Below are positions 12,650-24,379 of a stretch of 64,000 bases of DNA, one piece after another. The position numbers and the translations under genes are program-made. The notes beneath the pieces are model-generated. The model made no database searches and was not told the origin of the DNA. It saw only the letters and a program-made list of their open reading frames with translations. Position 1 is the stretch's first letter, and every line of letters begins with the position of its first letter. The DNA is from Polytrichum commune (Eukaryota; Streptophyta; Polytrichopsida; Polytrichales; Polytrichaceae): positions 12,960,001 through 13,024,000 of the forward strand of contig OX485809.1 in the NCBI GenBank assembly GCA_950295325.1. Reading direction: 5' to 3'.

Positions 12650-12960
12650 GCTCGAAGAACGGTGCTAGACTATTAAAGTTTGGCTTTCTAGCTTGTTATG
12701 CTAGGATGGGTGGACCAAGCTAGCCGTACGCCAATCAAAGATTTAAGATGACAAGTCCCATGAACATACCCCACTTTGGATCCTAAAGTCCTATAGAACA
12801 AATGAGATATCCAAAGGAGGTCCAAGGAGTTTCACCCAACTTTCAGAATTAGTCTCCAAGAAACGAGAGGCTAACATACAAATTTCAAAGGAAATTAATC
12901 CAAAGACGGACCAAACTCCAAGTTTCATCCCTCTTTTGAAAAAATTACAAATTACTTCAA
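12650..12960 (+). repeat. Dispersed repeat R5
   Basis: It shares CTAGCTTGTTATGCTAGGATG, GATCCTAAAGTCCTATAGA, TTTCACCCAACTTTCA and GTTTCATCCCTCTTT, in the same order, with 17575-17960 and 60775-61045, and in reverse with 45665-46060. Confidence 0.7.
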
Positions 12961-14549
12961 TAAAGGCTAGATAATTACACTAAATAGTGTATCTAGTATC
13001 ACCAATACTATTTGTCTTGGTCAATACTAATTGCAAATTGCCCATGTAATGTCTCTAATACTAAATGTAAACCTAACAGTACGTGTCATCGTTTGTTTTT
13101 TAAAAAAGGGCATTATAAAATTACAATGTTGCAACTCCTACCATTTATCAAGTGAATTCTCATCCAAATTCCAATCATCCATGACAATATTTCATCACAA
13201 AAACGTTGGGATGCATGATATACCAAACTTGGTTACAACAATGACATTCGAATGAACGAAAAAGTAACGTCATCCATTAGGAAGGCGGAGTTGCATCGAT
13301 CCAGGCACAATCTTGGATCAATACTTGGGTGGAGAGACACTCAAAGAACTGATCCTGGAAGAGGGGAATGTTTTCGACAATGATTTGCCATAAAAGACCT
13401 CACGAACTGATGTCTTCGATGATTCTCAATTAAATAACATTAAAATGTTTTGAAAATCCATTTTATAATGCCGTCCCCGACCTCAAGAATAGAAAATGAA
13501 ACACTACTACCCGCAACGGAAGAGTCACGAACCCACCCAAGCCCGAATCAAAGAGCGCCTTGTACGTAACATAACATAACATAGTGGGTCGCGTCTCTTA
13601 CTACTAATGAGTGTCTTGGAGCGACATAAATATAGTTTGCCTTCGAACTCCGACTTTAAAATACAAACAAAGAAGTGGGCAAGGCAAGGGCACTTGTTTT
13701 TAGCCAAAGGGGAGATTAGCAAATTCCCAAGGGGCCAATGAGGAGGGAGTAGGGCAGGTGGGCGGAGTTAGGGGCTATTCCCATATTAACTTTTATTATT
13801 AGGCACTGACAAAGTTCTTATATTCCTTTGTCACTTGACATGTGTGAAACTTATAATGCCAAAAGGTCAACAACTCTACTCCCTCCTAGTCAACCACAAG
13901 CCTCCTTAATTAATGAAACCCCCACTTTACCAATCACCCACTTTACCCCAATAGTGAATGAAAAAAAATAGAATAAACTTAATTGAAGGGAGAGGGGGGG
14001 GGCGGCCGGGCAGGCTAAAATTGGGCAGCCAATGAAATTTCGCCCCCTATTTTGGAGGGTTAAATAAGGAGATGGAAAAGGCATCCACCACCACTAGCTA
14101 CTACTACTGTGGTAGTAGTAGCACTAGTACTACTACTAATAAGGTTCAATAGTATTGTATCATATATCCAGGGCCCTCATAAATTGAGGGGGAGCTTTTA
14201 TTAGCCCCCTCACTAAAGTGTTAAGGTAATCATATAATGTCCTTCTCTTGTTGCCATGCAAAAAGCTCTTTAGCTCTGCAACCTCTGTGAAGTCTGATTG
14301 TATGTATGAGGTGTTAGCTAGGCTAGTACTCCTTATAATTTGTTGATTGTGGAGTTGTTTTATAATTGGCATCCCATGGAGCTTCATAGACTAGCATGTA
14401 GTGGCGGCGACGTCTTTCACACTTCGACACTCTTATTATTATTGTTATTCTTATTATTCTTACATGCACGGGCATTGGGTTCCATTCCGGGGTGTAAGGT
14501 AAAAAAAAGAGGGTCTTAAATGGTTACCTTTTTCCGACACACCCGACTT
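12961..14549. other. No gene recognised; contains a short trinucleotide hairpin
   Basis: At 14098-14121, arms CTACTACTAC and GTAGTAGTAG flank a TGTG loop, followed by more ACT/AGT triplets to 14138. A fragment resembling an M1 end (TTACACTAAATAGTG) is at 12977. The remainder has only short frames. Confidence 0.4.
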
Positions 14550-14872
14550 CCTCGTCGGGTGAATGAAACTTGGGCTATTGGGTACGAGACGATGGTGGAC
14601 GAATTTGGATTGTATGAATATCTTGTTCATTTTTTCAAGAGTGGAAGATGATTCTCGTGTTCGTTAAATGGTCATATAGATCCTCCCAGCTGCATTGGTT
14701 GGTGGGATTAGGATGGTTTATCATGTTTTGAGCACATCTCTTTTTGGCACTTGGTTCTTTCTGTTGTCCCATTCTTCATATTGCATCTAATCTCATATCT
14801 CTCAAGTAAAGGTGTTTGATTAAGATGAATAACCGAATTAGGCGAGTCTACCAAACATGACATTGCTAAGCA
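14550..14872 (+). repeat. Dispersed repeat R1
   Basis: Block order as in 8215, but the C-homopolymer position reads CCTCCCAGCTGC. TTTTGAGCACATCTCTTTTT, CTCATATCTCTCAAGTAAAG and GATTAAGATGAATAACCGAA are conserved. Confidence 0.6.
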
Positions 14873-15126
14873 CTACAATGTTGCATCCCCCCCTCCCCCC
14901 AAACTCGTGTTGGGCTACCCTTGCAAAACGGAGACAATATGAAGCTTGAATTTTATTCACGATGCGAGGGTGAATAACCAAGTGGGGTTTTATCACCGTA
15001 GAAAAAGAAAGTCATGCTTGATTTTGTAATCCAACCAACCTTGATTTATATGGACCTCGTGTTAGCACCAGGAATCGGCTCTACAAACTCTTTATATTTT
15101 CAATTGATTTGACACCATAGTTAGAT

Positions 15127-15720
15127 TCAAAGACCCTTAATTAGTCTAGTCCAAGTCATTTGAGATGAATCGGCCAAAAACTTAAGGGGCTTTGGGAGGG
15201 GGGGGGGTGCAAGGTTTATGTTGAATGGACAAGAGGTATGTTCATATGCAATAATTCTCTCTCTCCAAAACTTAAGGTCCAAAAACACGGTACATCCCTT
15301 AATGGAACTTACTTTCGGACTCAAGGTCAATTCCTCAAACTAAGAGGAGTGATTTCTTGAATGGGAGTTGCTTAGATTTGATAGGAAATTGAGATGCCAC
15401 ACTTAGCTCCACTTCCTCTTTTTTCATAGCTTGGACCAAACCCTAGTGTGAAGCCTCCATGTTTAAACTTTTGTTCTCAATGAGTAGGTTGCTTGATTTT
15501 GGAGTTTCTTTAGCCTTGTATTGGCCTTGTGTAAAGCCACTCATATTTAGCCTCCCATACATTGGGAGAGGTTACCCAAATGTAGTGTCAACACAAGAAG
15601 ACTGGAGAGGTTTCTTGTATAGAGCATTGCATTATGAAGCAATAAGCGTTTGTTCATGTGGTTTAAACCTAAACCTAGTGCAAATTAAGACTTGATTTGC
15701 CCCTACTTGCACTAGATCGG
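15127..15720 (+). repeat. Dispersed repeat R6
   Basis: It carries TTAGTCTAGTCCAAGTCATT (also at 63925), GGAACTTACTTTCGGACTCA, CTCAAACTAAGAGGAG, GATGCCACACTTAG and TTTTGGAGTTTCTTTAGCCT, in the order found at 42090-42470. Inverted copies are at 43800-44110 and 57740-58020. Confidence 0.65.
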
Positions 15721-17570
15721 GACATCCCATGGTTATATTCTCAAGGCCCACATGAATGAACACACTACTTAATAATGCTATGAGGATTCATTCTTCTAGT
15801 GATTTCTTATTCCATAACACGTGTAATCCCCCCCCCAAACGCACACAAAGTTCCAATCTAACTTCATGGTTCTAGCCATTTATCGATTCATCAAATTCAT
15901 TATCTCTTAATAAAAAAATTGCACAAAATTATAACTTACAAAATTTACCGGACGAGGAGAGTAACATGTCCCACCCCAAAATAATGATCATCTCTAACTT
16001 CATCCACCTACTTAATTTAGTTTTGTATTAATTTAATTTATAGCAAAGGATTGCTTCTAAGTTAAAAAGGATTGCATGAGCACTTGTGCAATGATTCTTT
16101 TGGGGGCTAAGTAACACTCAAAATGCTACATATTTGATGTGAAGGGAATGTTCAATCGTATAATTATGTCGTTTGGGCCGATGATATCGCCAAAATTTCA
16201 ATTGCGAAATCATCTCACCATTTTTTATTGATAGACCTACATCTTGATACATCCACTATTTTTGATTTGGTTTTTCATCCACCATCCAATTATATATATA
16301 TATATATGTAGATACTCTTGAGATTTAAAAAAAAACGGAAAAATAAATCCATGGAGCAATGAGAATGTTGTTTACTTCAAACACATGGGATTCAATTGAA
16401 TAGACATCCTCCATAGCTCTCTTTGGGATGCCAACTCCAAACCAAGTCTCACATTCGTGTACCTTAAAAAGCATTTCAACACGAGGTCAAACTCCCAATC
16501 CTCGAAGGGTTTGTAAGGAACTCGATTGAAGAATGAAAAGGACTCCATATATTTACTACGTGCTTCCCCAAAATTAAGCCCACCATTCAATCCCGTTCAT
16601 TATTGTCATGTCTTTCTCTCCTAGATGTTGGGAAATCGATGACGACCTTACTACCTTCGATTTGTTATTATCACATGATTAGACTCACGTTATTTATATA
16701 CCTATTACCAAAAACATCATTCATGAGCTTGATAAATATTGACGGAACCTCATAAAGCATCGGCTTCATAAAAGGGGGGGGGGGAATATTTCATAGGGTG
16801 ATTTAGGTGCGTGTGTGAGTGAGAGTGCAACTAATTAACAATCAAAGGCAGGGGAGTCCCATTTAATGCTTTCGACGCATGAACATGTGCTAATGAACGG
16901 TGGTGCATTAAATGTTGGGTTATTATTGTCTTAAGTGTTGAGGGAACAAGATGGTGACTTATTAGAGAGCATCGATAGATATATATATATATATGTGCAT
17001 GCATGTTACAAATCATGAGATTGGAGCCTAAATCATCACTAATGACTAAATTAATTACGCACCCTCTTCTCAACTTCATGGTGGAATTTCTAGAATGCCA
17101 CATTAAGGATTGACGGTGCACCTTACGTAGTCACTCTTATTAATTGGACATCCATGTTTGATTGGTAAGGTATGTATATATGGGTCTTAAATGGTTATTC
17201 ACATCATATGTAATTGCCTTCGAGGGTATGCTATCACTAGCCTTAGAAATACACATGAGTCCAAAGATACGATGTCAATTCTTGTTTGTAGGTAGAAAAT
17301 GAAGACTTTTAAACGAACGCGAGAACTCCCAAGATCATAAAAGAGAATAATCTTTTAGTGCTTGAAACATTCTAAAACTATTTTTATTTTTGGGTATTAC
17401 TTATTACCCCCCCCCCCCCCCTCAAACTTCGGATGCATGCGGTTGCCAAAATATGTAGAGAGCGACCTTCCAAGTGCTAACCGTATGAGGCGATTCCCGA
17501 TTCAATCCAGTGGTCAAAATTGTGTCAAGCCTTCAATAGAGTCATTTGTCAAGTAAAGTAGATGAAACTG
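15721..17570. other. No gene recognised; dinucleotide and homopolymer runs
   Basis: (TA)n runs are at about 16291-16307 and 16977-16994, and C/G homopolymers at 15828-15836, 16775-16785 and 17406-17421. No frame shows a domain. Confidence 0.4.
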
Positions 17571-17574
17571 TCAC

Positions 17575-17960
17575 TTTAGTCCCAAACCACGAGTTTATTG
17601 GAACTAAGACAAAGTTACCCAAGTTTCTTCAATGCTGAAATTACCATAGACAAAGAGTGGTGGCACATTATTAATAATCGGATTTTTAGCTTGTCCTACT
17701 AAGACGGGTGGGCCAAAGCTAGCCTTACATAGACCAATCTGGGATTTAGGGTAGTGGGTCCCATGCACATACCATGTTTTAGATCCTATAATTCTCTCAA
17801 AGTTTGACATGTGCAAAGAGGAGATCCCAAAAATTTCACCCAACTTTCAAAATAAGCTCTGGTATATGACGAGCTAACAAACTCTTAATGAAAGTTCTCT
17901 CAAAGAAGGATCAAACCCGTAGTTTCATCCCTCTTTGAGGGACTTTTCGGATAACTCTAA
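17575..17960 (+). repeat. Dispersed repeat R5, longest copy
   Basis: Starts with GATGAAACTGTCACTTTAG and ends with the inverted GTAGTTTCATCCCTCTTTGA, so short terminal inverted repeats are possible. The interior contains TAGCTTGTCCTACTAAGACG, TAGCCTTACATAGACCAATC and TTAGATCCTATAATTCTCTC. Confidence 0.65.
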
Positions 17961-19559
17961 TGCCTATGGAGCCAAAGCCATGTTGCCCACTTCAACTTTT
18001 ATGGTTTGCCACCTTGTCTTGCTTGGCTCATGAGCTCCTCATGAGGTGTCCTTTCTTTGCGAGATGAATGGGGAGATCATTGACTCTCATGTAGAGGTGT
18101 TGCCATCAACACATATCAAATTTTGAGGGATCCTCATGTGTCACTCTTTTGTCATGTTTCATACTAAGAAGAAAGAGTAGTACTCTAGCTTCCGCATGCA
18201 AGCACTTTCCTTTATCCATTATATATGCATAACTCAAAAAAGCAAGCGGACTCATGGGGATGTTGCCAAATTTGCAAATGCTAACCATGTTGAGTGATTA
18301 TTAGTTTTCCAACTCTTAAAGGTATACATACATATATTCAATGCTTAAGGGGGTCATGTAAACTTATAAATGCATGGATGCAATCTATAAAAATTGCTTC
18401 TACAAAGTTGTAGAAGGATTGATTGATTATTGTAGTGATTTTATGCATTCTCCTCATTGGACCTCAATACTTGGTGACAAATCTTACAGACGCGTAAGGG
18501 CTAAATTCTAACTTTAATGATAGGTTGCACTAGATGTATGATCCTCGTCGTTGATTTTGTCATTGGGTTGTTAAATGTATCAGGGTTAGTGGTCTTGTCA
18601 TTTATCGATGGGCAAATAACGTAGACAAACCCATCTCCATTAATTATAAGAAATTTTGCACAAGTGTAATATTGGAGTGATGTTTCACAGGTTTGGAAAT
18701 TGATATCACAATGTTTAACCAAAAAAGGTGATAATGCATTTTCAAGTTTTGAAATTATCATAAATTTCCAAAGGCAAGATTCTCTCCCAACCTATATTCA
18801 CATTATAGGTCGGCTTATTTGTGATAATTGGTAGATGAAAACTCGAGTACAATTGGTGCCCTTTTCAAGGAACCCAAATCTACGGCCACTTAACTTACTT
18901 TTCCTATCATGCCAAATGTGACCGCGACATGTGTGAAACTTCCAGGTTTTTCCCATCACGTCAGAAGATAACGGCTACATGTGTCGAACTTCATGGCCTT
19001 AGGAGACTCTACGTATCAAGATCCCATTAAGACTGGGGAGGAAGAGGGGGGGGGGGGGGGAATGGAAATGGAAATGGGTTTGTCTACCATATGGGGATAT
19101 AGGCCATGCACATAATAAGAACTATGTGACCACTTGAGATCTATAATTTTTTTAAAGAAAAAAAACCTCAACTGTCATAAGACGTATCTCAATCACACGA
19201 TGTTGAAAATATCATGAACTCAATACCATCAAAATAGATGGTGTTAAATCCAACATCCCACCCAAAACAACACCCTCAAAATCTTGTATGACACATGCAT
19301 ATTGACTCTAAGAAATGTCCACCACCTTAACATCAAGCTCCCATACCAGATTCAGATCATCTACCAATAAAATTCCGAACCCTGCATAACCATCGCATTC
19401 GGAGCTCACATAAAGCAAACTTTCATGCGTTGGAATCCGCACGCTACCCAGAATTACAACAAGGTACCCAAACATAACAAAAGTCGTCCAAAACTTGGCA
19501 CTTAAAACTGACAGAATTTAGCCCCCTCCGGTCCCAACAACCAACCTCCTTTCGCTTCC
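17961..19559. other. No gene recognised
   Basis: Unassigned sequence with a G homopolymer at 19048-19060 and short frames only. A clear repeat relationship within the window was not seen. Confidence 0.4.
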
Positions 19560-20290
19560 TCACGGAATCGTGAAGGTTTCGAGCACACCACGCGATGAAT
19601 GCATGCATGGGCCTCCTCGATCCTCATCAAGTGCCGAAAGTATCCGTCCTGCTATAATGAGGCGCTTCTACCAGCTTCGTCCCCAGATCACCAGATCATC
19701 AGAAAGTCTCAGTCTGAGCCGGAGGGAGGCCGATCGATCGATCAGGAGCTAGAGCCGTGGATGCATCGATCGATTCGATCGATCAGGAAGGCCGTGGGAG
19801 GAAATCATTTTGCAGCAAAAACGTGCTTGAAAAAGTGCGAGAATTTTGCTGCAAAATGATGTTCCGACAATCGCGCTGCAAGCGAGGGGTGACTTTTGGA
19901 GACGGAGCCGGCTGCATGCTTGGGCTTATGAGAGGGAGGGTAAGTTAGCAGCAGCTGCTGCGTGCCTTGTGTGGCCGAAGCATGTTTTATGATTGCTTCA
20001 GATCGTCAGCAGCCCAGTGCTGCACTGGCCTCCTCCCTCCCTCCCTCCTCTCTTCCACCGAACTTACGTGCTTGAGAAAGTGTTGGGGAAAAAGAGGAAA
20101 AAGGAAAAAAGAAAAAAGAAGAAGGGGGGGAGCAAGAACTTCAGGAATTATTGAAGGAAGTCCCCCGCTCGGAGGCTGCCTGACATGATGATCTCCTCTT
20201 ACTCCTCGCAGCTGCCGCGCTTGTGTTGTTGGGGTGGCGGCCTCATCATATCATCTTGCCCCAAAGGAGTCGAGTGAACAATCAACCAAA
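19560..20290. other. G+C-richer block without a recognised gene
   Basis: Composition and (GATC)n motifs (about 19733-19790) differ from the surrounding repeats. Only short overlapping frames of under 90 codons exist, and none has a known domain. It could be a decayed exon, a promoter or a non-coding gene; nothing decides between these. Confidence 0.3.
19804..19860. repeat. Perfect 17-bp inverted repeat (stem-loop)
   Basis: Arms ATCATTTTGCAGCAAAA (19804-19820) and TTTTGCTGCAAAATGAT (19844-19860) are exact reverse complements around a 23-nt loop. It lies in the G+C-richer single-copy-looking block. Part of the loop, GTGCTTGAAAAAGTG, recurs with one change near 20068. Function unknown. Confidence 0.85.
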
Positions 20291-20460
20291 ACACCCAAAA
20301 CCGGAGAACGGCGAAACCGAGCCGATTCGGCCACAAAGAGTGGCTTGGAATTGGTGTGATGTGTTTTTCGGGGACGGAGTAGATGGAGTTATGAGGAATG
20401 CAAGTTGTTTTGTGGTTTTGTTCCTTGTGAATAATTAGTTACATTTACTCCAAGAGGCGA
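20290..20460 (+). repeat. Dispersed repeat R7, end portion
   Basis: AAGAGTGGCTTGGAATTG, GATGTG, TTCCTTGTGAATAATTAGTT and CAAGAGGCGAGTAA match AAGAGTGGCTTTCAATTATT through CAAAGACGCAAGTAA at 47720-47835. Confidence 0.55.
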
Positions 20461-20484
20461 GTAAATCGAACCTCCCGTTTTGTG

Positions 20485-20820
20485 CAGTAGAGTCTCGTTG
20501 ATTTGAGCATCTGAATATTTTACTTTTAAATGAAACCCCCCTATTTGTACAGTAGAGTCTCGTTAATTTGAGCATCAGAATATCCTACTCTGCGTACGTA
20601 TGCATGCAAAACAATTAACTCGATGGCAATCCAAAAGTGATTCTCAAGTGGTGTGGAACATGACCTATATGGTCAATCATTGCATTCGGCCTATCATTAC
20701 ATCTTTTTTTAGGTCACCGCTTTTATAATTAGCTATTTTGGTTCCACACAAGAATCATTATACTCCTAGTCTAGTGTTTTGGTAGTGGTCATTCACCATT
20801 TTTTATTCTCCTAGTGGTCA
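20485..20820 (+). repeat. Dispersed repeat R3, with a local duplication of its start
   Basis: AGTAGAGTCTCGTTGATTTG is repeated as AGTAGAGTCTCGTTAATTTG 66 bp later, each followed by GAGCATC(T/A)GAATAT. The rest (ATGCAAAACAATTAACTCGA, GGCCTATCATTACATC) matches 48280-48500. Confidence 0.65.
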
Positions 20821-20899
20821 CTTTCTTCGAGTAGCCCACTTCTGCTAGGATATGATATACGCAATTGGTATGAGAAATTCCTAAATCCAAATCAAGTCT

Positions 20900-21070
20900 G
20901 TAGCCAGCTAGGATATGGAATACTTGAGATTGCGAGGGATGTATATGACCATTTAATGGCCACTTTTACAATGAATAGGACATTAATATGAGCTCCAAAA
21001 ATCACAAGGAAAATAGGTACAACCTCCATTTGGATTTGCTAATCATCTTTTACTAGGTAATCGTGTGTTT
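20900..21070 (-). repeat. Dispersed repeat R1, inverted partial copy
   Basis: GTATATGACCATTTAATGGC, AATGAATAGGACATTAATAT, GAGCTCCAAAAATCAC and GGATTTGCTAATCATC are the reverse of the R1 left half. Confidence 0.5.
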
Positions 21071-21114
21071 CATATCCTAGGAGAAATGGGCTACATTGTT
21101 TATCCTAAATCGTG

Positions 21115-21495
21115 GTTGTGGTACTAATTTCTGAAACATGCACTCTTTTGCCCAATTCTCGAAATCATTGAGCCAGATATTTTCATTGAGTGATACTAAT
21201 TCATGAACAAATGCTCATTTACCATACATTTCAAGAAAATTAGTGCATGCTGTAAGATGCTTGTAGATAGATAAAAAATTTAAAATAATATGCAAGCACA
21301 TGCTTGTTGGTGAATAGTGCAATGATGAATAGTGTTGGTGCTTTCAATGAATAATGTTGCTATGAATAATATTTTCAGTGAATTACACCGAGATGAACAA
21401 TGCTTCCTAGATCTTTTGGCGGCACTAATACCATAGCGTAAAGAAATTTAGTATCACCTTCACTAATTTCCCACACACATTACTAGCCCTCCCTC
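21115..21495 (+). repeat. Dispersed repeat R4
   Basis: Reference copy for the inverted pieces at 9030-9175 and 2950-3020. It contains GTACTAATTTCTGAAACATG, repeated GAATAATGTT-type units at 21310-21375, and TAGCCCTCCCTCAGTAATTG. Confidence 0.5.
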
Positions 21496-21511
21496 AGTAA
21501 TTGGATAATCA

Positions 21512-22091
21512 GGGGTTGTTTACCATCATGGACCATGAAGTCATCCCTTGCTCCTCTAAAATATGTGATTGGCCATTGAACTCCTCTTGGGACCACTTCG
21601 GTTTACATCAAGAAAAAAAATGTAAGAATCACCACGGAACTTGAGGTCCCCAAAAGGCCTATTTTCATACCTACATTACCCATTGTCATGGTCCAACGGG
21701 TTTTGCAATGGGAGAGGCAAAAGAGGTTCTCCCACCGCAAATCTCAAGGGACCATGATAGAGAAATGCCATTTTATTATTATTATTATTATTATTTTCTT
21801 TTTTTGCCAAATGTTTTTCATAGTTACGAGAAAAGCAGGGGGGAAAAGAAAGGGAGAAGGTCAAACATGAAGATAAATTCCCAAAACCACCCTTCTAAAA
21901 GCACATTCACTTTTTGGTGCACGGTCACTCCTCTCGATCCGCGTTCGGTTTACACCTAGTCACAGGTCCAAAGGTTTTTCAAATGCATTTCTTTGAAATT
22001 GGACCATGGAAGTGTTACCGTGAAGTGTGAGACCATGGGATAACGACCTCTAACACGGGACAACTTCATGCTCCACAATGTAAACAACCCC
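21512..22091. mobile_element. M3 inverted-repeat element
   Basis: The left end GGGGTTGTTTACCATCATGG and right end CATGCTCCACAATGTAAACA plus ACCCC are near-complementary. The interior is shared with 52471-53040: AAAATATGTGATTGGCCATT, GGACCACTTC, CACGGAACTTGAGG, GGAGAGGCAAAA and TTGGTGCACGGTCACTCCTC. An (ATT)n run at 21774-21794 is private to this copy. Confidence 0.75.
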
Positions 22092-22139
22092 TAAGTGAAG
22101 TCGAAAAAAAAGAAGTAGAAAGAAACGTAACCACTTAAG

Positions 22140-22714
22140 AAAGACACATCATCATCATCATCGTCATCGTCATCATCGTCAATCCCTCCCTCAGAATAAG
22201 CTTGGGAGGGGATTTGGAGCCTCACTCGGGCCCATCCATGCATCCATCGGGCTCAAAAGACTTGCACCCATCTCGTCGTCGTCGATGCTGCATCTCCTTC
22301 TTGATTGGGGTGATGGGGCGGCGTGTGCTGGAGAGTCACGGCTCACAGCCAGCCAGCCAGCCAGCAGGTGGATGCGGCATGCTCGGGGAATTAGTATAGT
22401 TGTGGGATTTATGGCCAAGATCTGACACCCGAGCATTGACTAAAACAGCGTTTAATTCATGGCATTCATTCCCGCAAGAGAGAGAGAGGCTGCCTGCAGG
22501 ACGAGCGCCGGAGGGGAGGGGAGGAGAGGAGAGGAGAGATCAGGAGGGGCCCTGGCCGGGTGGGAGTAGCTGCTGCGATGTAGATTAGCGCCAGGCCAGG
22601 CATGCAAGTGGGGAAGGTTGATGAGGCATAAGTAAGCAAGCAAGTGTATGTCACCGCAGGCAGAGGCCGGAGTGAGCAGCTGAGTTAATGAATGAATCAG
22701 GTAGGGCCCTGGTT
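22140..22714. other. G+C-richer block with microsatellites, no recognised gene
   Basis: It contains (CAT)n/(CGT)n at 22149-22180, (AGCC)n at 22348-22362, and GAGGG/GAGGA runs at 22510-22540. The longest frame (22452-22799, minus strand) is low-complexity Pro/Ser/Leu and shows no domain. This may be distal 3' flanking sequence of the HD-Zip IV locus. Confidence 0.3.
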
Positions 22715-23745
22715 CTCGCAACCATGGGAGTGTCTGGTTTGACTTCACGGATGATGCGGCCTCCAGTGTGGGTGGTGGTGTGGGTGGCACTTCTTCCAAC
22801 TCGTATACAGACAGTCTTGGCCGTTGGATCGGCTCACGAATCGTCGTCTCATCCGCTTAGCTAGCCTGCAAAGATTGTCATCTGCAAGTTTCAGCACCGA
22901 TCGAGAGATGCGAAAGTTTGTTGTGGGTGGTCAAAGTGAAGATTCGCGTCTCCTCTTTAAATGATCACACCAACATGTAGAGATGGCTGGACGATGGTTA
23001 TTGGAACCATGGGAGTTAGGTTTGACTTCGTGGATGATGTGGCCGCAATGTGGGTATGGTGATTCTTCGAACTCTGGTACGAGCAATCTTGGCCATTGGA
23101 TCGGCTCGGGGGTCGTCTCATCCGGTTAGCCCTGCAAAGATTATCATCTCGAGTTTCATAAATGAAGGGCAAAAGTTATATATGATCGAAGTGAACATTC
23201 TCTTTCTCTTCAAAACATCCAGAGGTGGTTAGGAGCTTGGTAATATTGGAACCATGGAGAATGGTTTGACTTGATGGATGATGTAGTCCCAGTGTCGTCA
23301 CTTTTTCCAACTCCTAGACAAACAATCTTGGCCGTCGGATTGGCTCAAGAGTCATCGTCTCATGCAGTGTCAACCTGCAAAGATTGCCATCTTAAGTTTC
23401 ATAATCGAGATTGAAAAATTGTAAGATACCAAAGTGGATATTCCCTTTTTCTTTTCGAACAATCACACAAGCATGCAGAGATGGTTAGAACCAGGCTATC
23501 GTAGCCATGGGAGTTTTGTTTGACTTGACGGATGATGTGGCCCGGTGTGGTCACTTCTTCCAACTCCTATACAAACAATCTTAGTCGTCAGATCAAATCT
23601 GGAATTGTTGTCTCACCTGGTCAGCAAATGTGAACCGCAAAGATTGTCATCTCAAGTTTCAGAAATTGAGGTTCCACGAGATGCAATACTTTATAAAAGG
23701 TTTTAAAGACTCTCTTTCTCCTTAAACGATCACACACGTCCTCTC
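22715..23745 (+). repeat. Four tandem about 245-285-bp repeats downstream of the HD-Zip IV gene
   Basis: Each unit begins ACCATGGGAG(T), followed by TTTGACTT, GATGATGT, CTTCCAACTC and CAATCTTGGCC, then TCGTCTCAT, CCTGCAAAGATT, a GTTTCA stretch and a TTCTCTTT segment. Starts are near 22721, 23006, 23251 and 23503. A single diverged dispersed copy is visible at about 40575-40770, and a short piece at 32690-32770. The class of the repeat is unknown. Confidence 0.8.
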
Positions 23746-24018
23746 AATTATATGTTGATTTTGGATCTTAGAATGCTTTCTATATTTGGAGCACGTCATC
23801 CAAACTCATCCCAACATGTGTCCTTTTGGTGTTCATTCAACATCCATTCTGACCTAAGAGTGTCTGATTGAGAAGAGCGGCCACAGAAAGTTAGCCCACA
23901 TGTCTTTAACCAACTTACATCGCATGAGGCTAATTAAAATATACTATTTGCTTCAACGTGGGAACATTTTGAATTGCCAAGAGGAAACTGTCGTATACAA
24001 GTCCCATTCAAGCATACC

Positions 24019-24197
24019 TCTCATCCATCCAGCATAAACTACATGAAACCCTGTAGATTTATGGCCAATCTTTTGAAAAGAGGCTTCCATTAGAGTAATT
24101 TTGGGGCTTTGAAGCTAATTCAAGTGTCAGATCGACACTATGAAGTAACTTCTGGGCTGCATACTATTTCAGGGCGTTTATGCTGGATGAATGAGTT
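24019..24197. mobile_element. M5 MITE-like element
   Basis: CTCATCCATCCAGCATAAAC at the left is inverted as GTTTATGCTGGATGAATGAG at the right (177 bp apart). The related copy is at 57560-57737. Confidence 0.75.
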
Positions 24198-24379
24198 TCA
24201 GAGGTACGATAAGTGTTCTCTTGGCGTTTGACTTATTTTTGTGGAGCAAGCGAGCATTAGCAAACCAATGCACAAAGGGCCAATCAAGCATGTGACACCA
24301 TCATTTTCCCGCACATTCATTGTGTGCCCGGAATGAGCCTCCTTACTTGCCATTTATGGCAGGTGGCATAGCATAGGAT

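Noticed and set aside
1-19500. LTR retrotransposon or autonomous transposon coding regions
   Set aside because: No reverse transcriptase, integrase, gag or transposase motifs were seen in any frame here or in 32.4-64 kb; only non-coding or decayed elements are supported.
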